From: Phallus indusiatus
Taxonomy: Eukaryota; Basidiomycota; Agaricomycetes; Phallales; Phallaceae
Length of the DNA: 64,000 nucleotides
Assembly: GCA_027605045.1 (NCBI GenBank)
Contig: JAQFWX010000106.1
Span: 53,533 to 117,532, forward strand
Reading direction: 5' to 3'
Under the pieces are notes generated by a model. The model was not told the origin of the DNA and did not search any database. It was given only the letters and a program-made list of their open reading frames with translations. The position numbers and the translations under genes were made by a program. This document shows, in pieces, positions 1 to 10,934 of this stretch. Positions within the stretch are counted from its first letter, which is position 1. Each line of letters begins with the position of its first letter.

Positions 1-1602
1 GGGAACCGCCAAAGCAACGTGAAAAAAGGGATACCGATTAAGCGGCTCCCTTTTCAATCTTTTTTTCATGTCCCGTTTCCTCTACCAGACACGCCTTTAC
101 TTTGGAATTCCCTCCGGTCAGACTTGCTTCGAGGATCTATAATTACCCACGTTCGTGCCTAATTAATGAAAGAACAATCCTTAGGCTATCATACTTGAAT
201 ATATTCCTTTCCTGTGAATGATCTGAAAGACTGGCCCAAGGGTCATAGTCGATTAATGGATGTATAACAATTGCCCTTGATTTCATGTTACAACGCTGGC
301 AATTGACACCAGGAGCCGTCATATATCGGGAAAAAAATTCATGTTACTGAATTGACTCAGTTTGACTCGCTATGACGATATAACACGCAAGAGGTTTATT
401 ATTAGTTCAAAAACAATCGCATAACATAGCAAAAAATAGTGGTACATATACCAAAGGAAAAGAAGTTCGTGGGAGATTAGAACGATCCATTATCGTGAGC
501 TTTTCTTGAAATAGGAACTATTCACGGCTGTGGCTTGCACTATGTCGAATATGGTCTCCCCTACTCCTAGATATTTATCCGCCACTGAGCGAAATGTAGG
601 GTCCGTTATGAACGGCGTATCGATACTAAGAAGTAAAATTTCGAATCTAGATGTTCCATATGCGAGACACTAACAAGAGAAGGAAACATACGTGAAACCA
701 CTTGAGCGACGAACGCCTGCTAAGACGGTAGAAACCAATGCAGCATCAATGGCGTAATGAACTAATCTCCCCAAAACCATGTTTGTGTTGTTTATCTTTT
801 CTGGAACAGTATAATGTAATTGTAGTGTTTAGAGGGAACAGGGTTTGGACTTGTATGGTATACTTGTGTGTGTTGTGGTGGTATGTGGCCACGAAGCGTA
901 CTGGCAAGACTGATTCGGCAACTGCCGGGTGTGCCGGCCGGAGAGTCAGGCTCTTGCTGAATTCACTCAGGTTGTTTGTCTGCCAATACGCGCTTGTGAA
1001 CACTTGAACATTATAGTTCTACATGTATCAATCAATAATAGGCTTTATTGTAACACTAAACAGTGTTTTAGGATAAGGTATGTATTTCTACTATTTTCAT
1101 ACATATTATAATACATTCATACCACGCGCGACGTCGTTTATCACTGCGAGTAATATTGGAGACTGGAGTGCAAGTTTCAATATCCAATTGTGTTCTATTT
1201 TTACATTTTTTATTATTAGGCCACTCCTATTCTATCCTGGTCTATGAAAATAGGAATCTGGAAGTACGGCGATAGTATGTACATGAGTCATGATGATCGT
1301 CGAGAACAGAGTCAGAAGTCGGGCTTGAAGATGGGAAGTAGGTCTATAAATAAACAACATTTCTCGAACATCTTAATCCAATAAAGCCGCACATGAACAC
1401 AGATGAACACTTATTAATATCAAATACATCTGTGATGTCAATCCGCATGTGGTTTTCGATTGCCCTACCGAAAATTCGTTCGATTTAGAGATAGTCATTG
1501 TCCTTTTTTCAGCCAACACACGACATAATTATATAAATATAGAACTGCGATCATCATACTACTGGTCAGGTAAATACCTATTTTATAGAAATGAAAGCAC
1601 GA
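1..1602. other. Left flank of the transposon, no gene seen
   Basis: AT-rich sequence with only short, overlapping open frames on both strands. None shows a recognisable domain, a convincing chain of short introns, or codon use like the genes elsewhere in the window. I see no RNA gene or terminal repeat here. It is probably intergenic sequence that received the Mutator-like insertion at 1612. Confidence 0.5.
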
Positions 1603-1611
1603 GCACAAGGG
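1603..1611. repeat. Left 9-bp target site duplication of the MULE
   Basis: GCACAAGGG lies immediately before the left terminal repeat and recurs in direct orientation immediately after the right one (14339-14347). Nine bases is the usual duplication length for Mutator-like elements, so this pair fixes both ends of the element. Confidence 0.9.
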
Positions 1612-1880
1612 TAGCCTCGAGACCAGGCCTTGTGACAGCGTTACCTCCCCGGCTCCTTTTGGAAGGTGGAGAAGCGTCGCGAGGGGAGGTTCCGCTGTTC
1701 AAGGCCTGGCACAAATGACCGGTAGTAAAGCTTGAGCAAGTTCTTGGTAAGCCGCTAAGTATCCGACGTCATGCATACGCCCACAGACGCCACCTGCTGT
1801 GGTCACCGCAGTCTGACATACGCCCACAGGCGCCATTATGCTGTGATCAGCGTAGTCTGACACCGGCTCCTTTCGCGTTG
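1612..1880 (+). repeat. Left terminal inverted repeat of the MULE
   Basis: Positions 1612-1720 are identical to the reverse complement of 14230-14338. From 1721 to about 1880 the match continues with 13530-13663 at lower identity, including two diverged copies of a motif with ATACGCCCACAG. The long repeat suits MULEs. The sharp drop in identity after 109 bp suggests recent gene conversion of the outermost part, or different constraint on it. Confidence 0.85.
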
Positions 1881-2438
1881 AATGTCGCGTCCGACACTAT
1901 TGCCACTTGCCTTTCGTAGTTAGTGCCATTGCGTAGGCGTCGCTCCACAAATGCGCCCAGCGTCGCGTAAAAATGTATAGAAAGATAAGTCTCGCCTTAA
2001 CTTGCTCCTTATGGAATAGTTCCTTACTTATCCTCGCGCAGTCTAGCGCCTCAAGTAGCAATATTTAAGGCATCGCATGGGTCTCACCACGACACCAGCC
2101 CCCCTTCGTCCCAGCCCCCCTCCAGCACCTCCTTCGTCCCATCGCCCTTCATCCAGCACCCTTATCTCGTGTGTGGCCGCGATTCAGCCTCAACACCACT
2201 GTTGTTATTGTTCTGGCATAGTTTTCGCTACATCTCCTGCCGTCGTATGTTTGTTTCTTTTTTTTTTGGATCACATGGGTCTCATGTCGACGCTAGCACT
2301 CCTCCCGTATCTCGGTACTCTTACGTTGCGCGTCGCCATAATTTTGCTACTCCTCCTGCCGTGTTGCATTGTACATCCCTTTCCTTTTTTCCCCCTCTTG
2401 TTAATCCTGTCTTTTGAGCCCGCGTTTAGGCTAATATC

Positions 2439-5400
2439 ATGCCGGATGATCTCGCGCAAAAAATGTACGTAGCTTCTGTCGCTCTTTGTATATTCAATTA
2501 TTGTGTTTTCTAGACCGGGTGCTACGAATAGCGTGTTGCAATCAATCCTCGACAAGGTTTGTCCCTGTATCCGGCGGACTTTCATTTGCCAACAATTGAA
2601 CAGCTAGGACTTGATACTCTCCCCCCTCATCCGGTTTCAAAAAAGGGAACTATACTAGTGAGTGTTGTTTTGCTTATTCTCTATTATTTTCATCCTTGAC
2701 ATAGATCCATTTCAAAACCCTTCACTGTGATTCCGACCAACTGCGCGCGATTGAAGAAATATATATGAAGTCGCAACACTATCATCGGGCCTTTACAGAG
2801 TAGTGTGGCCGCGGTTCGGTTCGGTCCGGTTTTTTGACACTTTTTGCCGAACCGAAAACCGAACCGATGGTTCGGTTCGGGAAATTTCGCTGAACCGAAC
2901 CGTTTTACATTGGTTCGGTTCGGTTCGGTTTTTATTGGTTCGGTTCAGTGGTTCGAACCGGTTCACAATAATACTCGAAATTTTCTAGATTTCAACGAAT
3001 TTAGATGATTTTGGACAGTTTTTTTTGCTTATGTAACACGGGCGCCTATTTAAGCGCCCAACTTATCTTATAGATATTCGAAAAATATTTATGACATTTT
3101 TTTTTATTCCCATTTTGGGCAATTTTTGAGCTCTCTAGAGCCAAAATAAAAAAAAAATCACGACAACATTCACCATTTTGACTCAGTTATATAGCAATAT
3201 GTGACTCGGTTTCTGAACCGGTTCGAAATGGTTCCTATCGGTTCGGCAATTTTTCAAAAATTTCCGAACCGCGAACCGAACCGTTTGAAAGACCGAACCG
3301 AACCGAACTGATAAATCGGTTCATTTCGGTCTTTTTTTCGGTTCGGTTCGGTTCGGTTCGGTCCGAAAACCGAACCGCGGCCACACTATTACAGAGTCCG
3401 CAAGCTCTCAACAAGAAGCGCGTGATTGTTTACAGGGACAAGGGCTGAATATTGACGACTTGGGCGATTTGGCCAACGGGTGGAGTAGACGCTGGAGTAC
3501 AAGCACAACATCCAAAGGTCTAGCTATCCGGCGAATTCTTTTTCAGTGGTAGGTACAAATCATATATAATCACAATGTATTTACTTCGACGTAATAATAT
3601 AATACATCAAAGTCAATCTGGGAGTAGCACTGTTGCGAGACAAAAATCCGAGAGTAAAAACCTTGAGCTTGAAAAAATTCAGCAGAACAAAGTATGGAAA
3701 CGGAAGATGCCTTACGATTTCACAGGCTGTCTGGGACATCTAGATTTGACGTATTGGCCTCATGATTCCCGAATAATCCGTATTACTGGAATCCTTGAAC
3801 ACGATGAAGATTGTAAACTTAAGCAAATGCGTAGGCTACCCGCAGTTCCAGTACACCCACACGTTTGGCAGGAAGCGTTGGACCAAATTAACGGCGGTGC
3901 AAAGTATGGTTGTGGCTTTGAAGCTAATACTTATTTAACCTGATTAATTAGTATGACTGCTGTTCAGAAGCACAACCGGGAATTATTCGAGGCGAAATTC
4001 TATCACGGGCAGAAAGACTTCGAACCGGAGAAGGCCAATTGTCGCTACCTTTTGTTGAAGGGGGATTCACGATCGTTATATCGTAAACAAGCATTGTCAC
4101 TAGGTGTAGATTTGCAAAAGGATGCCGCGGAAAATATAGATAATTGGCTAAGGGCGGATTCTCTACTACACCGTCCGGAACTAGCGTCGGCCATTTTTCT
4201 TTACAAGGGTCGAGCAACTCCGAAAGACCGGTTTATCCTATGCATACAGACTGAATATATGAAGTCTGCGACTTGGGAATATGCCCACGGGAAGCAATTA
4301 ATGTTAGATGGGACTTTTGGAATTTGCGATCGACGGGTTTTGCTATTCATTGCCTTAGGTGTTGATAATCAACATCAGGGTATTCCACTCGCATTTTTCT
4401 TATTTTCCGCCCCAACGGGTAATTGAGCTACTCATGCGGGATACGACATGTCAATTCTGGTTGACGTTTTGAAGCCATGGGTTAAAAGTATGGGTATATA
4501 TCAAGGTCAGACCTTTAATCCCAAAATCGTGATTACAGATACGGATACACGAGAACGTGGCGCATTACTCAGTATTTGGCCGGATGTAACCCTCCTCCTC
4601 TGCAAATTTCACACTCGTCAGTGCTGGACGAATAGAAGAAAAACTGAAGTAAAGCTGGGGCGTGTGGATGAATTCTATAAAAATCAAATAATCAAAAGGT
4701 TACAAAATCTTGAGCACGCGTAAGTAATTGTTTATTTATTTTTATGAGCTTCTGTCCTTAATTGTACAAGATTAATTAATTCAGATGTTCACGATGCTGC
4801 CGTTGCATTGGTAAATGCAGAGGAAACGTGGTTCAAGGCGTTATGCTCCTCCGTGAATATACCAGTTGGTCAATCAACAATCAATGGTATATTATCGTAC
4901 CTGCAATATTTGAAGGGGTATTGGCTAACTCGGTCAATGTGGGAATCCTGGTCTGCGTTTGGACGGAAGGTGGCTTCGGATTGTCTTGGGATTCCTCTCG
5001 AAGGTGTAATACCAACGACAAATCATCTCGAAGCATTCAATGGAGTTCTCAAACGCAAATATCTTCATCAATACCAGAAAGGTGGCCGCCGCATTCGACT
5101 TGACCTCCTGGTCATGCTCTTGACCACACATATTCTTCCTGGCGTTTACGCTCAACGGACTGCCGAAAGCCAATATTTTAATTGGCTTTCCGTTCGGTTT
5201 GGTTCTCAAATCCATGATCCGAGCATTATAGAAACTAAAAGAACTAATGCAAAACTAGTTCACGCAATGCCGGATAGGCAGTTCGCCGTCACATGGTGGT
5301 CTCAAGACTTACAGTCAAAATACTATAGCAGTGCGCAGTCCATCATTGAAAAGAAATGCATTGCCGACTTCAAGTGGATAGACTCTTGCACTGTCGAGGC

Positions 5401-6291
5401 TACTTGCGCAAGTACTCTGGCAAATATTGAGGTGGAGGATCATGTCCGTTATCGTCTTTCTCTTAATGCTTATGGGCTAGGGGCGTGCACATGTCCATTT
5501 AATTCCACGGGTAATGGTGCTTGCAAGCATCTCTGGGCATTTCGTTATTTCCTGTCAACTTTACCATCACCAGTCGCTTTTTACTTCCCATTAACTGAAA
5601 AAGCCGCGCTAGAAATTCACGGACATTTTTTTTCAGATCACTCCTCAACGACGCGTACAAGTGAGTTTCAGCACATTCCGGACATTCCAAATCCTACCCC
5701 AAACCACTTGAGTAATGTGGCGGTTGTTGCAAACACACTGTCTTCTATGATTTCAGAGCCAGAGCCTGATTCTGAAGGCGCTGATTCAGAGTCTACTCAT
5801 TGTGAAGAGGTCTTAAGTAGTGATAGTGAGGTAAAACAATTTTTAAAATTTAGTATTTACTGACTGATGAATATTTTTTAAGATTCTAGGGCTCGATAGT
5901 GCTACTGCACTGAAGGAACAGTTGCGCGCCCGCATTGATTATGAACTCACCGCCATGCTTCCGCGACTGCATGGTCTTGTTCAGCTTTTGAATGAAGGCA
6001 AAGAAACCCTAGATGACGTTCCACAAATCACGGAACTGGTCGACATCGTAAACAAAATGAAAGTGATGCTTCCTGAGGCTGGGTCAAGTGATGGAATTGA
6101 TACAAATAGCAATTTCACCTCTGTAAGTCTTCTTGAATTTACTAAATGTCTGTCTCAATAAATAAATATAAATTTAGACTTCGAAGCCCAAAAGACGTCT
6201 TCATACCCATAAATATGCACCAAAACGGCGATTGCTATTGCCGTCTCCTGAACGAAAAACGAAACGCAAATGCTCCACAGCTACTTTTTAA
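2439..6291 (+). pseudogene. MULE transposase with SWIM zinc finger, disrupted
   Basis: Ten exons can be joined: 2439-2464, 2514-2556, 2604-2657, 2705-2800 with 3397-3548 (one exon split by a MITE), 3613-3903, 3952-4719, 4771-5830, 5883-6122 and 6178-6291. Together they would give about 947 residues in one frame. The DDE core is visible: DGTF near 4310, a conserved TDTDTRE at about 4532-4552, and a CKFH segment near 4600-4615. A SWIM zinc finger (CxC...CxH: CTC, then CKH) lies at about 5487-5530. The C terminus is basic. Two lesions are clear: the 596-bp MITE insertion at 2801-3396, which breaks the frame, and an in-frame TGA at 4424-4426 where an Arg codon CGA would fit. Such a protein would bind the terminal repeats and catalyse cut-and-paste transposition. 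This copy is probably inactive. Confidence 0.88.
2801..3388. mobile_element. 588-bp hAT-type MITE
   Basis: The ends are inverted (TAGTGTGGCCGCGGTTCGG and its complement at 3370-3388). The 8-bp sequence TTACAGAG flanks both sides (2793-2800 and 3389-3396), typical of hAT elements. The inside is built of many GGTTCG/CGAACC units, so each half can fold on itself. There is no transposase frame, so it is non-autonomous. It lies inside a coding exon of the MULE transposase. Removing one 8-bp copy and the element restores an open frame, which proves the order of insertion. Confidence 0.9.
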
Positions 6292-6638
6292 ATTTTATTT
6301 ATACATAGCTAATATAATGATAACAAATAAAATTTTATTTCCTAATTTTTCTACATACTGATTTCTTTGCTTAACGTCAGAATTACAAGGTTTTAAATCA
6401 TCTAGCAACAATCTAGGAAATTACAAATCATCTAGCAGCACTGTGTGAAAACAGTTTTTGTTGCGCAGGTGCTTAATATACTCTTCCTCTACCTCTTCTG
6501 TTTCCGGCTTTGTTCACTCATTAATCATTCGTCGTGCCCCTACAAATGTAAGTATGCACGGATCGTTTTTTATTTTATCTTTATTAATAGATTTACGAAA
6601 AGTGCGGCTTAAATTGAAATTGTTGAAGTCGCGAAACA
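6292..6638. other. Spacer between transposase and accessory gene
   Basis: AT-rich spacer inside the MULE. It holds a short repeated phrase (AAATCATCTAGCA, near 6395 and 6425). I see no gene in it. Confidence 0.5.
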
Positions 6639-7268
6639 ATGGGTGGCCCTCGAGCCACCAATAACGAAGAACGCCGCCAACGTGAGTTGGAGGCGAAACG
6701 ACGCTGGTACTACAAGTGAGTATTGTATTCCTTTGGTGCGTCGAAAAAAGCTGAAACCTCCAGCAGAAACCGCGCCAAAAAAATACAAAACTCAACGTCC
6801 TCACCCGTCGCGTCTGCTCCAGCTCTTACCGCTTCAGTATCGGCCCAGCCCTTGGATCTGTCATCTGCGTCATTGGCGTCGCTGGCGTCACTGACACCAG
6901 CTACGTTGGCGACGCTGGTATTATCAGCGTTGGCAACACCTGCACCCGCACCCGCACCACTGCTAGGACCGCCGTCAACATCCGCCACCGCAATACCAGC
7001 CCAACCCTTTTCATCGTCGTCCGCGTCTTTGCCATCAGTGTCGCTAGCATCACTAGCGTCAGCGTCGTTAGCGTCACTGGTACTATCAGCATCATCTACA
7101 CCAGTACCAACACCACCAGTTCAGCCGCTTGCTCCACCGTCCGCTGTCGCGCACCAAAATCTTCCTAATTGGGAAGGTCCCCTTTTTTTTGTTCAAGGCG
7201 GAGTTCTAATCATCCAGAAATCCTATATTGACAACATCACCGCCTCAAAAATTCAAAACATAAAATGA
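6639..7268 (+). pseudogene. N-terminal part of a MULE accessory gene, split
   Basis: Exon 6639-6715 encodes a basic, Arg/Glu-rich start (MGGPRATNNEERRQRE...). After a 48-bp intron (6716-6763) the frame continues as a Ser/Ala/Leu/Pro-rich stretch. A block at about 7025-7090 reappears at about 9475-9535 in the same frame, where a longer Ala/Pro frame continues. I infer that one gene was split by a 2.3-kb cassette (about 7140-9475) flanked by this partial duplication. The short basic, aromatic N terminus looks like a DNA-binding tail, but no known domain is recognised. As it stands, the frame ends at a TGA that overlaps the ATG of the next gene. It could instead be a short complete protein. Confidence 0.5.
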
Positions 7269-7921
7269 CTACGTTCACATTCCATTACTCTTCATCAATA
7301 TCTTTACCAATCCCAAATTCCCCCACTGGATCACCAGTCCCATCTGATAATGATTCTATACCTCCATTTCGCTTTTCACCTTCTAGTCCCAGAACATACG
7401 ATCTGGATCTCAATACGACTTTGTATACTTATAGTTCCCAGTATGCAAGTCTCGACATCGACTCGGAAACGTACTTGCCGAAGAAGCCTTCACCTCTTAT
7501 TATTCGTCAGTGTAGAAGCTCAGATCTGGTTCACCCCGGGATCATGTTCGGAGAGAAAGTCTATATCGAGGAGAAACTAGACTGGTTTACAGTTGTTAAT
7601 GTGTATTCGACACCAGAATCAGCTATACGAGACTCGTATCGAATATGGTTAGCAACTCAAGATGGATTTGAATTCACGTTTTTAGTACTGGATGTGCCAA
7701 GTCGATGGGTAATCATGAAGGGCATGAATACTCAAAAACTCAGCCCTTACAGACCTGCGAATTTAATCCCAGAAGATACCCCACCATCACGATTCTCTCC
7801 ACTTTCACCTCAAATTTCTCCGATACAATCATCCCCTTCCCTTCCCAGCTCCTCTTCCCCTACCAAGCGATCCTTCCGAAAGATCCGACGAGTTTGTTCT
7901 AACATTTTTGGACGAACCTAG
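7265..7921 (+). CDS. Hypothetical cargo protein, 218 aa, paralogue A
   Basis: A single-exon open frame that starts at ATG 7265, overlapping the end of the preceding frame. Both termini are Ser/Pro-rich. The centre is folded-looking and rich in aromatic residues, with a phrase FTFLVLDVPSRWVIM near residues 139-153. The tail is basic (KRSFRKIRR). The gene just downstream shares a pattern of IDxxTxLPxxPP followed by a similar hydrophobic strand, so the two are diverged duplicates. There is no signal peptide or clear membrane helix. The function is unknown. Its place inside the MULE suggests it is cargo or travelled in with a nested cassette. Confidence 0.55.
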   Translation: MTTFTFHYSSSISLPIPNSPTGSPVPSDNDSIPPFRFSPSSPRTYDLDLNTTLYTYSSQYASLDIDSETYLPKKPSPLIIRQCRSSDLVHPGIMFGEKVYIEEKLDWFTVVNVYSTPESAIRDSYRIWLATQDGFEFTFLVLDVPSRWVIMKGMNTQKLSPYRPANLIPEDTPPSRFSPLSPQISPIQSSPSLPSSSSPTKRSFRKIRRVCSNIFGRT

Positions 7922-8026
7922 AACAATAAAGATAGCGTACGAGGCAGAAACAATCAGATCCACTTATTTTTTCTTCTTCTTTCTTGAACAGTTCCCTTAG
8001 CGCTTCTTTCGTCTTGTTATCTCACT

Positions 8027-8607
8027 ATGTCGTACAACAACGAAAACTCCCAAAATTCTGTCCCCCATTTACAACTCCCATTTTTCCCCTTTACGTTCCG
8101 TTCTTCTCTCAGAACCGGCCCTAATCCTGACTTCCTTACCATAATCCGTGTCTACAACACCTTCACCTCCGAAATCAATATCGACGCTAATACAGTACTC
8201 CCCGCTACACCTCCCCATCTTTGGAAATAACCCTTCCTTACGATGATTTAGAACTAGAATACCCGCGAGCACTAACTCTATACGAACGAACGGACATCAA
8301 TGTCATGCACGAATCGTATGAGTTTGTCGGGTTCCTGAGAGCTCAAAGGGATGGAGTACTTATATGGAGATTAGTTTTTCGCAATTGGTTTTATGGATAC
8401 GTACAGTTTCTATTTGTCGATGCCCCCCTATCCGTCATGCCACCTCCCCCAGACTTTTCAGACGATCTCACTCGCCCTCCTCCCTCATATCAAGAAGTGG
8501 AAAGCGATCTATTCGAAGATCTGAGGCGACCATCTCTACCTACCTCTCACATCATTCTTCCACTGCCACGAAGAAGCCGATCTCAGCAGCCAGAGCCAGA
8601 TCAGTAA
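8027..8607 (+). pseudogene. Hypothetical cargo protein, paralogue B, frameshifted
   Basis: Two open frames meet at about 8215-8230. The first (8027-8230) ends in a pattern matching paralogue A (IDANTVLPATPP). The second (about 8210-8607) continues the same alignment with FVDAPLSVM where paralogue A has LVLDVPSRW. No plausible intron joins them, so a one-base indel is the likeliest cause. The C-terminal part has PPPPDF and a PPxY-type motif (RPPPSYQEVE), which in other proteins binds WW domains. The function is not recognised. The alternative is that only the second frame is used. Confidence 0.5.
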
Positions 8608-8664
8608 GAAGAATGAGATGGTATAGGTATGGTACAGGATAGAGGCAGCGCGGGAAGTGCCAGG

Positions 8665-9366
8665 TGTTGAGTCAGGCCAGGGCTGTGTCTCCAGCCGGTT
8701 TTGTTTTTCCTATTTTGATCTCTTCCTTGTTTTCTTTTGTTCTTTGTTTCAGTTCTCATCATTTTCTCCTATCAATGTATGTTGTTCTTTTTTTGTTGTA
8801 ATTGTATCCCCATCATTCTCTCGCGATTCCCCTATCTTCCATATTTCTTTTGTTCTTTTGTTTCTTCCTGTTTGTTATCCCGGTGAACGATGAGTGATCG
8901 TCTCACCAATGCTATGTACTCTGAAAGGTATAAATACTGCATGTAAATACTTGTATCAGCAGCAATTCTACCGGACGAGTTGTCTCACAGTTTAAGTCTC
9001 AGTCAAGTTCAGTTTAAGTCAAGTTCAGCTCAAGTCAAGTTTCGCCTCTAGTCTATTTCTACGCTCATATCTATATCTTTGGATTAACTCTGAGTGAGGT
9101 CTCGGAGTATAAACTAGCGATTTTATTTCAGTTTATCGCTTTCACTAACTCGCACAGGAATTCAGTCATCATTGATTGCAGGTCCTCTCCTTAGTCGCAT
9201 TCCAAGTTCATTGCCGACTTTCTGTTCACCCTCTCACTTGCACAGTTGCATACGATCTTTTATCATTGCAGTTGTTGTTGGTGTTTTTTGTTGGTTTGAT
9301 ATCGACGCATACATCCCCCTCCATTCCCCACACACACCCACTCCCTCTCTCACGTTGAATTCAGCA
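8665..9366 (+). mobile_element. Solo LTR of an LTR retrotransposon, 702 bp
   Basis: It starts TGTTGAGTCAGGCC and ends TTCAGCA, giving the TG...CA ends of LTRs, and the 5-bp sequence CCAGG flanks it on both sides (8660-8664 and 9367-9371). A TATA-like GTATAAATAC lies at about 8929. It is followed by a run of AAGTCAAGTTCAG-like repeats, as expected for the R region. No internal retroelement genes or second LTR are present. A solo LTR left by recombination explains this. Confidence 0.72.
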
Positions 9367-9477
9367 CCAGGACACGCTCCACGGTAGACTTACCGACCTC
9401 GAAACAAAAATCTCATTGTAGTCCGATCATTTATAGCCGGCACATTTAGCTATTCACATCGGATCCTTACACCGCGT

Positions 9478-10190
9478 CACTTCCATCAGCGTCGCTAGCA
9501 TCACTAGCATCAGCGTCATTAGCGTCGCTGGTACTAGCGTCATCCTCATCCGCAACTGCACCAGCATCACCGCCAGCACCAGTACCAGTAACAACGCCAG
9601 CACCAGTACCAGTACCAATGCCGGCGCCAGCACCAGCACCAGTACCGGCACCAACAACAGCACCAGCAGTAGCACCGGCGGCAGTACCATTACCAGCACC
9701 AGTACCGGCGCCAGCACCAGCACCAGTACCAGTACCAGCACCAGTACCGGCTCCGGCAGCAGCAGCAGTACCGGCGCCAGCACCAGCACCAGCAGCACCA
9801 GCAGCACCAGCAGCACCAGCACCAGCACCAGCAGCACCAGTACCAGTACCGGCACCAGCACCAGTACCAGCACCAGCACCAGTGCCGGCACCAGCACCAG
9901 TATTACCAACAGCACCAGCATCAGCCCTGGTATTGTCACCGTTGGCTGTGCCAGACTTAGTGCCCGCGTCGCCAATGTCAACCCCACCACTACCAATACC
10001 GGCACTACCAGCAACGTCAGCGTCAGCGTCAACACCAACGCCAACGCCAACATCAACGCCAACGCCAACATCAACGCCAGCACCAATGCCAACGTCAACG
10101 CCAGCACCAACGCCAACATCAACACCAGCGCCAACGCCAACGTTAACACTAGCATCACTACCACCGCTACCGGTCCTTACGCCAGTGTCA
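9478..10190 (+). repeat. Ala/Pro-coding minisatellite (CAGCACCAGTACC type)
   Basis: About 700 bp of degenerate units such as CAGCACCAGTACC and, further on, ACGCCAACATCAACGCC. In frame these read as alternating Ala, Pro, Val and Thr. Long open frames on the opposite strand here (poly Leu/Val) are by-products of the repeat. The start of the array repeats a block from about 7025-7090. Confidence 0.85.
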
Positions 10191-10934
10191 CCAGTATCAC
10201 CGACTTTTGCTCAGCTGTCTGTCTCTTCTGCATCATCTCCTGAACCTGCCTTTGTGCCGTCCATCACGCCTTTAAACAAAATGTGCGTAAAATAAACTGT
10301 TAGATATTGATATGCTTACTCATGATTAAGTAGGAGCGACTACCTCTCCAGCCTAACGGCGCCTGAATCAGATACCTCGAGTCTTCATGACGAAGATGAC
10401 ATGGACTACGTGTTGGAGTCTGAGTCTGACGTGGAGTCTTCTGACTCCAGCTCAACAGTTTCGTGGATGGAAACCTTCGATTTGATGGGAATGCAGATGG
10501 TGTCGTCTAAGTGGAGGTGCGCGGGCGCTCTTTGAGAAGAACATTTATTCATCAAATCGGCCTGGGAGTACTTTGAGGAGGCCGTGCATTTTTCAAAGCG
10601 TCCTATCGAGGAAATAAAGGAATTTTTGCAGCGGCAAGCTGCGCAAGATACAGTTGAGCGTATCCACTCGCTATTTTGTAAGACGTCCGAACAGAAGATG
10701 GAGCTCATCAGCATTTTTGGAGAGGACTCCGCCAATGACTCAGACATAGAGTGTTATTATAAAATGGTTGAAATTTTACAAAATGCGCATTTCCGCGCAA
10801 ACGTTTTGATGCGGCTTCATTGTATGCAAGTGCAATGTTTTCAATTAGCAGTTGAGAGTCAACAGATACAGGAGCATCTAACAAATTACATGAATTGGTG
10901 GGACGCTGCCTGTGTTTTTATGGAAACCAATTGA
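9480..10934 (+). pseudogene. C-terminal part of the MULE accessory gene, with in-frame stop
   Basis: An Ala/Pro-repeat frame runs to about 10297. A 55-bp intron (about 10298-10334) then leads to an acidic, Ser-rich exon (MDYVLESESDVESSDSSS) and a helical, Cys-containing C-terminal region up to the stop at 10932-10934. An in-frame TGA at 10533-10535 divides the last exon, and CGA (Arg) would restore it. Together with 6639-7268 this looks like one accessory gene broken by an inserted cassette and later by this nonsense change. No domain is recognised. A basic N terminus, a flexible low-complexity middle and an acidic then helical C terminus would suit a DNA- or chromatin-contacting helper of the transposase, but that is inference. 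Confidence 0.55.

Noticed and set aside
2077..2472. Plus-strand Pro/Leu-rich frame before the transposase
   Set aside because: No domain or intron support. It overlaps the first transposase exon in another frame and is probably 5' untranslated or sub-terminal DNA.
2801..3388. GGTTCG-rich region as a telomere-like or CRISPR-like array
   Set aside because: Units are contiguous and degenerate, with no spacers. Inverted ends and an 8-bp duplication identify a MITE.
3575..4426. Stop codon at 3941-3943 as a further lesion of the transposase
   Set aside because: It lies inside a 48-bp GT...AG intron (3904-3951) whose removal keeps the frame, so it is not a mutation.
2439..6291. Assignment of the transposase to the KDZ (Kyakuja-Dileera-Zisupton) group, known for large basidiomycete transposons
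   Set aside because: The DGTF...TDTD...CKFH core, the CxC...CxH SWIM finger and the 9-bp duplication fit MULE elements better.
9454..10164. Long minus-strand open frame with alternating Leu/Val
   Set aside because: It is the opposite-strand shadow of the Ala/Pro-coding minisatellite. The repeat lacks stops in several frames.
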